This document shows positions 58,288 to 64,000 of a stretch of 64,000 nucleotides of DNA, piece after piece. Below the pieces are notes generated by a model. The model was not told the origin of the DNA, ran no database searches, and saw only the letters and a list, made by a program, of their open reading frames with translations. The stretch lies in the NCBI GenBank assembly GCA_000155695.1, contig DS990592.1, forward strand, positions 4,530,665 through 4,594,664, given 5' to 3'. Both the position numbers and the translations under genes were made by a program. Source of the stretch: Verrucomicrobiia bacterium DG1235 (GTDB taxonomy: Bacteria; Verrucomicrobiota; Verrucomicrobiia; Opitutales; Opitutaceae). Position 1 is the first letter of the stretch, and the number at the start of each line of letters is the position of its first letter.

Positions 58288-59202
58288 ATGAAAGTCGCGA
58301 TTCTTCTAAATAGCTCCATGGCTAATCCGAGCTTGTCAGCAATCATCTCGAAGCACGAGCTAGTCGGAATCGGAGTTGGGAAGACCGGTGGAGAGAACGT
58401 TGGTCTCCTTGCGGATTCGATCGATGCGGCAGGAGCTCCCATCTATACCTTCGAAAGGTCAAGTCATGAAACGGAAATGTCGGATTGGCTACGTGATTCT
58501 CACGCTGAAGTGGTCCTCGTTTACACGTTCAATTTCAAAATTGCTCAAAGCTGTTTAGCTATCCCAAAGTACGGATTCTACAACTTCCATCCGGGCGCTT
58601 TGCCCGAAGAACGAGGCAGCCCACTTTTTTGGGCCATTCGAAACCGGCAAAGATCGTTTGCTCTTACTATTCATAAAATGACTGAGCATCTCGATTGCGG
58701 TCCAATCTACGAGCGAGAGCATTGTCGGTTAGACGATTCTACAACTTTCGGTGAGGCTTTGGAGCATCTTGGGACTATTTCCAGGAAGTTTACCATCAGG
58801 CTACTTTATGAATTGGAAAAACGAAAAGGGCATCTCCGACTTTCTGACCAAAACGCTGCCATGGCCCGTTTTTATCGGAATCCCAAGAGAGCGGATATCG
58901 TAGTTGATTGGCGTCGTCAAACTGCCGAGCAAGTCCAAGCGCTGACGAATGCATGCAATCCCTTTTGCGAAGGAGCTATTGCGATTATCGATGGCCGTGA
59001 AACGCGAATTCTTGAAGCAAGTCCAATAATGCTTGAACAATCGATACAAGGAAAAGCTTCAGGAGTACCTCTTCCGCAGGTTGAAGGGGATCTTTGCATT
59101 GTGTGCCTAGACAACACAGTATTGAGAATCGACGTCCTTTGCGATTCGGGAGGCTACTATTCCGGAAGAAAGTGGCTATCCCATCGGTACCGACGAGAAT
59201 GA
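58288..59202 (+). CDS. Formyltransferase-family enzyme (Fmt/ArnA-like), substrate unknown
   Basis: The protein has 304 residues. The N-terminal formyltransferase fold has the catalytic Asn99 and His101 (GFYNFHPGALPEERGSPLFW) and Asp136 (TIHKMTEHLDCGPIY), the Asn-His-Asp set used with 10-formyl-tetrahydrofolate. The C-terminal part (about 205-300) resembles the OB-like second domain of Fmt (ADIVVDWRRQTAEQV, VEGDLCIVCLDNTVLRI). It lacks the usual N-terminal Fmt start (IVFxGTPxFA), so it is probably not the essential tRNA enzyme. It may formylate a sugar or amine metabolite. Its place in a metal island is unexplained. Confidence 0.8.
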   Translation: MKVAILLNSSMANPSLSAIISKHELVGIGVGKTGGENVGLLADSIDAAGAPIYTFERSSHETEMSDWLRDSHAEVVLVYTFNFKIAQSCLAIPKYGFYNFHPGALPEERGSPLFWAIRNRQRSFALTIHKMTEHLDCGPIYEREHCRLDDSTTFGEALEHLGTISRKFTIRLLYELEKRKGHLRLSDQNAAMARFYRNPKRADIVVDWRRQTAEQVQALTNACNPFCEGAIAIIDGRETRILEASPIMLEQSIQGKASGVPLPQVEGDLCIVCLDNTVLRIDVLCDSGGYYSGRKWLSHRYRRE

Positions 59203-59214
59203 ATTGAAGTTGTA

Positions 59215-59544
59215 ATGAATATCTATCGTTATCCCGTCTATGGGGCCTTGGCGACTGCTGCTGCCTACGCCCTCGATCATTTCCTTGCAGGGGAATGGAC
59301 TGGTGCTGTCCTCGGACTCGCCGTTCTTCTCAGCCTCATCGCTCTCGCTTGGAGAGCGTCCAAGTGGCGTGGATACAGGCCGGTACGCTATGGGTTGGTC
59401 GGAGCTATCCTCGTAACCTTAGGAAAGCTCTCTCCCGGAGCCGGGGATTTACTGCCTCTTGGCGTTTTGGCCTTAGTTGCCGTTTCTCTGTGGACCGCTT
59501 GGCCTCCGAAGAACCCAGGAGAGAAGCCTCCCTGTTGCCAATAG
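59215..59544 (+). CDS. Small hydrophobic membrane protein ending in Cys-Cys
   Basis: The protein has 109 residues (ATG 59215), 12 bp after the formyltransferase gene. It has three or four helices (YGALATAAAYALDHFLAG, AVLGLAVLLSLIALAW, YGLVGAILVTLGKLS, LLPLGVLALVAVSLW) and the tail KNPGEKPPCCQ. I do not recognise the family; it is not MerC or MerF by motif. The vicinal cysteines could bind metal. Confidence 0.6.
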   Translation: MNIYRYPVYGALATAAAYALDHFLAGEWTGAVLGLAVLLSLIALAWRASKWRGYRPVRYGLVGAILVTLGKLSPGAGDLLPLGVLALVAVSLWTAWPPKNPGEKPPCCQ

Positions 59545-59753
59545 AAGTAGAATCTCTTCGCGAACCTGAAGCCCTTGAGCTCAAGTAGGGCTCGGCGCAA
59601 GGACCGGTTTTCGAAAAAACGGTGAAGGAAAAGGTTACGAAAATTTGGAGTCTTTGTGGATTTTGCAACACTCTGCATAGCGAACTAAGATTTGGATACA
59701 CATGCGCTTACACGCTCTGAGGCGGGCGAAGTGTGGAAAGTCGATTTCGGGGA

Positions 59754-59990
59754 TCAGCTTCGACAACAGCCGTCGCCGTACTCTTCGGCTTCTTGGATCG
59801 GAGGGCAAGGAGTGTCTCCGTAAGAGCAATACACGCAACAGTCGCCTTCCTTGGGCTTGAGGAGCGATTCGCAACTTGGGCACTTCCAGAAGAACTGGCA
59901 ACGGTCGGTCGGCATGGTGTCGGTCTGACTGTGACCGCAATGCGGACAGGTAATTGTCGAGTCGGGTTTGACGCTCTGGCTATTGGACAT
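59754..59990 (-). CDS. Cys-rich GDCC-type protein of mercury loci
   Basis: The protein has 78 residues. Pairs TCPHCGHS and KCPSCESLL form a zinc-ribbon-like unit, followed by KEGDCCVYCSYGDTPCPPIQ and a terminal DGCCRS. Proteins with GDCCVFCSYGxxxCPP are, from memory, frequent companions of MerR and MerT genes. It has 11 cysteines and no signal, so a cytoplasmic mercury or soft-metal binding role is likely. It overlaps the end of the MerT-MerP fusion gene by 11 bp on the same strand. Confidence 0.75.
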   Translation of the reverse strand: MSNSQSVKPDSTITCPHCGHSQTDTMPTDRCQFFWKCPSCESLLKPKEGDCCVYCSYGDTPCPPIQEAEEYGDGCCRS

Positions 59991-60603
59991 GGGAGTCGTT
60001 GGGCTGAATTTGCTTGGGAGGAAATCCGGTCGCTTCGATGGCTTCTAGGATCTCGGTTTCGGAAATCAGTCGCGAGTCAAAGACGAACTGAGCGAGCTTG
60101 GTTTCGTAGGTGATGCGCGCGCTTTCGATGCCCTCTAGTCCAACAAGCTTGCTTTGGATGCCGACCGCGCAGGCCGCGCAATCCATGCTCGGAATCGAGA
60201 CGGCTAAATGAATCGCTCCATCAGTTTCCTCAATCGAACCGGCATTTCGCGCTTCGAGGATTTCTTCGGAAATGTATGGGTAAGCCAAGAGGCCAGCAGC
60301 TAGCAGCGTCCCGATGCTAAGCATGGCTATTTGCCCCTTGTCTCGCTTGGGTCGAACTTCGCACGCCTCATTGAGGCAGGGTTTTTTGCGAAGCGCTTGT
60401 CGCCACGCGAAGGCCAAAGCGATGATTGCCACGCCTCCCATCCAAGGGCGGATGCTTTCGAAAAACGCTCCCGCCGTGAAGCTGCCGAGACCCAAGGCTA
60501 TGAAGACCGCCGGTCCGATGCAGCAAAGCGACCCGAGGAACGCCGCTCCGAGTCCTCCGGTCAGTAGCCAGTTCCGCTTTCTCGATTTCCGGTCCTCTAT
60601 CAT
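59980..60603 (-). CDS. merT: MerT-MerP fusion, mercuric-ion uptake protein
   Basis: The protein has 207 residues from ATG 60603; ATG 60612 would place the start inside the -10 box. The MerT part has three helices, with vicinal Cys in LGSLCCIGPAVFIALGLG and a second pair CLNEAC on the loop. The C-terminal 70 residues are a MerP-like HMA domain with SMDCAACAVGIQSKL. MerT moves Hg2+ from MerP to the cytoplasm for reduction by MerA; no MerA is in the window. A fused T-P protein is known in other phyla. It is divergently transcribed from merR across a MerR-type operator. Confidence 0.88.
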   Translation of the reverse strand: MIEDRKSRKRNWLLTGGLGAAFLGSLCCIGPAVFIALGLGSFTAGAFFESIRPWMGGVAIIALAFAWRQALRKKPCLNEACEVRPKRDKGQIAMLSIGTLLAAGLLAYPYISEEILEARNAGSIEETDGAIHLAVSIPSMDCAACAVGIQSKLVGLEGIESARITYETKLAQFVFDSRLISETEILEAIEATGFPPKQIQPNDSHVQ

Positions 60604-60610
60604 TGTTCGC

Positions 60611-60642
60611 ATTGTAAACCTTGCAGTAAGGTATAAGGTAAA
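60611..60642 (-). promoter_or_regulatory. MerR-type promoter and operator for merT
   Basis: On the minus strand the -35 TTTACC (60637-60642) and -10 TACAAT (60611-60616) are 20 bp apart, the overlong spacing typical of MerR-activated promoters. The spacer holds the dyad ACCTTgcagtAAGGT (60618-60632). MerR would bind it and untwist DNA upon metal binding. Expected RNA start is about 60604-60605, almost on the chosen start codon. Confidence 0.7.
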
Positions 60643-60660
60643 GGCGTTTTCTCAAATGAC

Positions 60661-61059
60661 ATGAAGATTGGCGAATTAGCGAAGACTGCCGGGCTCACGG
60701 CCCAGACCATACGATATTACGAACGGGAAGGCATTTTGCCTGAAGCTAGGCGGCGCTACGACTCGGGTTATCGCGAGTACGAAGAGGAGGATTTGGAACG
60801 GCTCCGCTTTATCAAGCACGCTCAAGGATGCGGCTTGAAGCTTGCCGATATCAAGATCCTGCTCGAATGGGAAAACCTGCCAAACGAAGCCTGTCCAGAC
60901 GTCCAAGAACTTCTCAAGGAACGTATTGGCGAATTGGATGCGAAGATTCGCGAGATGCGAAGTTTCTCAAAATCCCTCAAGCGTTTGCTAGCCGCCTGCG
61001 AATCGAGCGGCGATTCGAGATGCGCTGTCTTGGAGGAATTCGGCAAGCGTTCGTCATGA
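60661..61059 (+). CDS. merR: MerR-family metal-responsive activator
   Basis: The protein has 132 residues. The N-terminal winged helix (MKIGELAKTAGLTAQTIRYYEREGIL) and the long dimer helix are typical. Metal cysteines Cys78 (NEACPD), Cys113 and Cys121 (LAACESSGDSRCAV) match the MerR set of three. Spacing 35 is exact, while the second spacing is 8 rather than 9 in MerR or 7 in CadR, so Hg, Pb or Cd sensing cannot be told. It should regulate the divergent merT gene and itself. Confidence 0.9.
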   Translation: MKIGELAKTAGLTAQTIRYYEREGILPEARRRYDSGYREYEEEDLERLRFIKHAQGCGLKLADIKILLEWENLPNEACPDVQELLKERIGELDAKIREMRSFSKSLKRLLAACESSGDSRCAVLEEFGKRSS

Positions 61060-61067
61060 TCTATGAG

Positions 61068-61865
61068 CTACCGCGACAGCTTCAGGATCTTGATCGCGCC
61101 TTTCATGACGAAGGCGAAGACGATGGCGCCGACGAGGAGGTCGGGCCAACGGGATTCCAGAGCGTATACAAGGAGGCCCGCTACGATCACGCCGCCGTTT
61201 ACGATGATGTCGTTGGAGGTGAAAATGGCGCTGGCTTGCATGTGGGCTTCGCTGCTTTTGGCTTTGGTGATGATGAGCAGAGAGATGAGGTTCGCTATCA
61301 GAGCGAGCGCGGCGACGAGGATCATCCAGCCGAAGAGCGGCGTCTCGGTGCTAAAGCAAAAGCGCCGTATCACTTCGGCGAAGCCGAGGATGGCGAGTCC
61401 CATCTGGAAGAAGCCGCTAAGCTTGGCGATCTTCTTTTTGGTGGCGACGGCCGCCCCTACTGCGAAGAGGCTGAGGCCGTAGACCATGGAGTCGGCCAGC
61501 ATGTCGAGCGAATCCGCCACTAGCCCCATCGAATGGGCGATCCAGCCAGCCGTCATTTCGATAAGGAAGAAGCCGAAGTTGATCCCGAGCACCCACCAGA
61601 GAGCGGTTCGCTGGATGTGGGGGTCGGAGTGACTCGGTGCAAGGGCGTCGATGGTTGAAAGCATTTCAGAGCCGAGATCTAGCTCGGCCAGCGCTTCGAA
61701 TATCTCTTGTGGATCTTCGTGATGGTAGACTTCCAGAGAGCGTTCAGGGATGTCGAAGTCGAGCCGGCAGACGTTGTCTAGCGGTTCGAGCTTCATGCGG
61801 ATCATCTGCTCCTCGGAAGGGCAGTCCATGTCCTTGATCTTAAAGGTCGTTTTCTTGCATTCCAT
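61068..61865 (-). CDS. Cation diffusion facilitator with N-terminal HMA-like domain
   Basis: The protein has 265 residues. The N-terminal 75 residues are ferredoxin-like with MDCPSEEQMIRMKLE (one Cys instead of CxxC). The CDF membrane part follows: WVLGINFGFFLIEMTAGWIAHS, VADSLDMLADSMVYGLSL (Asp metal site) and a TSNDIIVNGGVI block in TM5 with Asn/Asp. It exports Zn, Co, Ni or Cd to the periplasm by proton exchange. It lacks the long His-loop and C-terminal cytoplasmic domain. Its start overlaps the end of the czcA-like gene by 26 bp, so the two are co-expressed. Confidence 0.85.
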   Translation of the reverse strand: MECKKTTFKIKDMDCPSEEQMIRMKLEPLDNVCRLDFDIPERSLEVYHHEDPQEIFEALAELDLGSEMLSTIDALAPSHSDPHIQRTALWWVLGINFGFFLIEMTAGWIAHSMGLVADSLDMLADSMVYGLSLFAVGAAVATKKKIAKLSGFFQMGLAILGFAEVIRRFCFSTETPLFGWMILVAALALIANLISLLIITKAKSSEAHMQASAIFTSNDIIVNGGVIVAGLLVYALESRWPDLLVGAIVFAFVMKGAIKILKLSR

Positions 61866-64000
61866 CTGTGGCTTCCGGTTTCTTCTTTCCGAACATGGTG
61901 TAGAGGATAGGGAGGACGATGAGCGTAAGGATGGTCGAGGTAACGACGCCTCCGATGACGACGGTGGCGAGTGGTCGTTGGACTTCGGCTCCTACGCCGG
62001 TGGATAACGCCATGGGCAGGAAGCCGACGGCGTCGGTGACTGCGGTGGCGAGGACGGGCTTGAGGCGTTGCAGAGCGGCGTTTTTGACGGAGGCTCCGAT
62101 GGCTTGCCCTTCGTCGATGAAGTTACGGATGGCGACGACGAGGATTTGTCCGTTGAGGACGGCGATGCCGGATAGAGCGATGAAACCGACGGCGGCGCTG
62201 ACGCTGAAGTTGATGTCGCGCATCCAGAGGGCAAATACGCCTCCAATGAGGGCAAATGGGATGCCGGTATAGATGAGCAACACGTCTCGGAGGTTCTTCA
62301 TGCTGAAGAAGAGGAGCAGGAAGACGAGCAGCAGCGTGGCGGGCACGACGAGCATGAGGCGGTTTTGGGCGCGTTCTAGGTTTTCGAACTGCCCGCCCCA
62401 TTCGACGACGTATCCATCTGGAAGCGACACGGATTGCTCTATCTTTTCTCGGGCTTCTTCTATGAAGGAGCGGGCGTCGCGTCCGGCGATATTGCACTGG
62501 ACACGAATGAGGCGGCGACCCCACTCGCGGTTGATGGTGGCGGAGCCTGCAGTTTCTTCAATGTTGGCGAGGGTGCGGAGCGGCAGGCGTTGTCCGATCT
62601 CGGTGGGCACGATGGTGTTGGCGAGTGTTGTGGCGTCGCTGCGGTGCTCGTCGGGGAGACGGGCTACGAGGTCGAAGTGTCGTTGTCCTTCGAATACTTC
62701 GCCGACTTCGCGTCCGCCGACGGCTTCGACGAATTGGAGCACGTCGTTGGCGGGGACGCCGTAGCGAGCGATGGCTTGCTGGTCGACGCGGACTTGCAAG
62801 GTGGGTTGCCCGGTGAGCTGATCGACGGCGATGTCGGTCGCTCCAGGGACGGTTAGCAGGACGCGTTGTATGTCGTCGCTGATTCGGACGAGTTCGTCAA
62901 AGTCGTCGCCGTAGATTTTTATGCCGAGGTCGGAGCGGATGCCGGACACCATTTCGTTGAGCCGCATTTCGATGGGCTGGGTGAATGCTTGATTGAGTCC
63001 GGGAAGATCAGACAAGACCGTTTGCATGGCGGCGACGAGCTCGGTTTGGTTGTCGGCTTTGGTCCACTCGTCGCGGGGCATGAGCGAGACGAAGATATCG
63101 GTGAGCTCGGTGCCCATGGGGTCGGTGGCGACTTCGGCAGTGCCGATGCGGCTCCAGACGTGGCGAATTTCGTCGGGGAAATTGTCTTTGAGGAGCTGTT
63201 CGATGCGGGTGTTGTAGGCGGTGGATTCGTCTACGGAGATTCCGGCGAGGCGGATGGTATTGATGGCGATGGCCCCTTCGCTGAGTCGCGGGAGGAATTC
63301 GCCGCCGAGTCGGAAGGCTTGCCAGCCGGATAGCGCCAGAATGGCGAGTACGGTGATGAGTACGGCCTTCTTTACTTTCAAGGCTCCGTTGAGGCAAAAG
63401 CCGTAGACGCCGAGGATGGCTTTCTCTACGATCCCTTGGCTGTGCTTTTGCTTGCGGGGGAGGAAGTAGTAGCTGAGTACAGGCGATAGCGTGAGCGAAA
63501 GGACGAGGGCTCCGAGCAAGGCGAAGATGAAGGTCCAGGCCATGGGCTTGAACATCTTTCCTTCGATGCCTTCGAGGGTGAGGATGGGAATAAAAACGAT
63601 GATGATGATGCCAATACCGAAGGCGATGGGTCGGGCGACTTGTTTGGCGGATTCGATAATCGTTTGCAGTCGCTCGGATTTAGTGAGCGGCCGGCCGAGC
63701 TGTTTTGATTTGTTGGCGAGGTTGCGCAGGTTGGATTCGGTCATGACGACGGAGCCGTCGATGATGATGCCGAAGTCGATGGCGCCGAGGCTGAGCAGGC
63801 TGGCGGCGATGGCGAATTCGTACATGCCGAGAATGGCGAGAAGCATGGCAAGCGGGATGGCGAAGGCCACGAGGAGCCCGGCTCGGACGTTTCCGAGTAA
63901 CAGAAAAAGAACTACGATAACGAGGATGGCCCCGAGGAAAAGATTGTGCTGCACGGTGCCTATGACCGAGGTGGTGAGCTCGGTACGGTCGTAGACGACT
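61840..64000 (-). CDS. czcA: CzcA-type heavy-metal RND pump, 5' part beyond window
   Basis: About 720 residues are visible, and the gene continues past 64000. The frame stays open upstream of the internal GTG at 63954 (YDRTELTTSVIGTV), so that GTG is not the start. The TM4 signature DFGIIIDGSVVMTE (HME1-like), the LLGNVRAGLLVAFAIPL segment and C-terminal SGIAVLNGQILVVAIRNF are typical of Czc/Cnr/Ncc pumps for Zn, Co, Cd or Ni. It is clearly different from the CusA copy in this window. Together with the CDF gene it forms a minus-strand operon whose first genes (CzcB/CzcC) should lie to the right. Confidence 0.92.
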   Translation of the reverse strand, partial: VVYDRTELTTSVIGTVQHNLFLGAILVIVVLFLLLGNVRAGLLVAFAIPLAMLLAILGMYEFAIAASLLSLGAIDFGIIIDGSVVMTESNLRNLANKSKQLGRPLTKSERLQTIIESAKQVARPIAFGIGIIIIVFIPILTLEGIEGKMFKPMAWTFIFALLGALVLSLTLSPVLSYYFLPRKQKHSQGIVEKAILGVYGFCLNGALKVKKAVLITVLAILALSGWQAFRLGGEFLPRLSEGAIAINTIRLAGISVDESTAYNTRIEQLLKDNFPDEIRHVWSRIGTAEVATDPMGTELTDIFVSLMPRDEWTKADNQTELVAAMQTVLSDLPGLNQAFTQPIEMRLNEMVSGIRSDLGIKIYGDDFDELVRISDDIQRVLLTVPGATDIAVDQLTGQPTLQVRVDQQAIARYGVPANDVLQFVEAVGGREVGEVFEGQRHFDLVARLPDEHRSDATTLANTIVPTEIGQRLPLRTLANIEETAGSATINREWGRRLIRVQCNIAGRDARSFIEEAREKIEQSVSLPDGYVVEWGGQFENLERAQNRLMLVVPATLLLVFLLLFFSMKNLRDVLLIYTGIPFALIGGVFALWMRDINFSVSAAVGFIALSGIAVLNGQILVVAIRNFIDEGQAIGASVKNAALQRLKPVLATAVTDAVGFLPMALSTGVGAEVQRPLATVVIGGVVTSTILTLIVLPILYTMFGKKKPEATDGMQENDL

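Noticed and set aside
63954..63954. GTG at 63954 as the start of the CzcA gene
   Set aside because: The frame stays open to the window edge and encodes conserved CzcA sequence (YDRTELT) upstream.

Overview
The window looks like chromosomal DNA from a Gram-negative, polysaccharide-degrading, probably marine or aquatic member of the Verrucomicrobiota, most likely class Opitutae. This is an inference. It rests on large secreted glycan-active proteins, a DUF1800/DUF1501 gene pair, 'DPDxDGxxNLxEYL'-type C-terminal segments on secreted proteins, beta-propeller sensor kinases, and G-rich coding on both strands. No rRNA gene or complete tRNA gene was seen.

The window falls into two parts. Positions 1 to about 34.3 kb look like host backbone: the end of a hybrid histidine kinase; a pectin/rhamnogalacturonan block (PL22-like lyase, a protein with three CE12-like esterase domains, a SetA-like sugar efflux permease); a DUF2760 + Hsp70 + Hsp70 chaperone-like operon; a TPR protein with a CPA-type antiporter; an aromatic/aspartate aminotransferase; a CopD-like membrane protein; a clan-A glycoside hydrolase with an inserted carbohydrate-binding module; a parvulin; a Reg_prop/Y_Y_Y sensor kinase; a DUF1800-DUF1501-pseudopilin-like operon; an SGNH-esterase remnant; a thioredoxin-type arsenate reductase; and a secreted trypsin-like protease with Ig-like domains plus its partner.

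At about 34.4-34.64 kb lie two direct repeats. Each carries the 3' end of a tRNA-Ser-like gene (minus strand, encoded CCA) followed by its terminator, cut in the T-loop as at tyrosine-integrase attachment sites. Everything from there to the end of the window (at least 29 kb) reads as a metal-resistance genomic island. The polarity predicts an intact tRNA-Ser on the minus strand beyond the right edge.

The island begins with a CnrY/CnrX/CnrH-like anti-sigma, sensor and ECF sigma set. The sensor keeps all five metal ligands of CnrX with exact spacing. After several orphan small proteins come a frameshifted DUF2933-like gene, DUF5676, an AlbA_2 protein, a DMT permease and an HMA-AraC regulator next to a CopA-type Cu+-ATPase. 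Two c-type cytochromes and a porin with a His/Glu-rich insert follow. Then comes a complete CusC-CusB-CusA copper/silver efflux operon, with a DUF3347 domain fused to CusB and three more DUF3347 proteins downstream. The last part holds NhaA, a YHS-DUF2231 protein, a formyltransferase-like enzyme, and a mercury-type module (MerT-MerP fusion, Cys-rich partner, MerR). It ends with a CDF transporter and the start of a CzcA-type RND pump that runs off the window.

The genes suggest layered defence. P-type ATPase and CDF proteins would clear the cytoplasm, RND pumps the periplasm, and DUF3347, YHS and heavy-metal-binding domains would buffer or hand over periplasmic metal. A Cnr-like sigma circuit, MerR and HMA-AraC proteins would give separate metal inputs. 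All functions come from reading motifs by eye; no database search was run.
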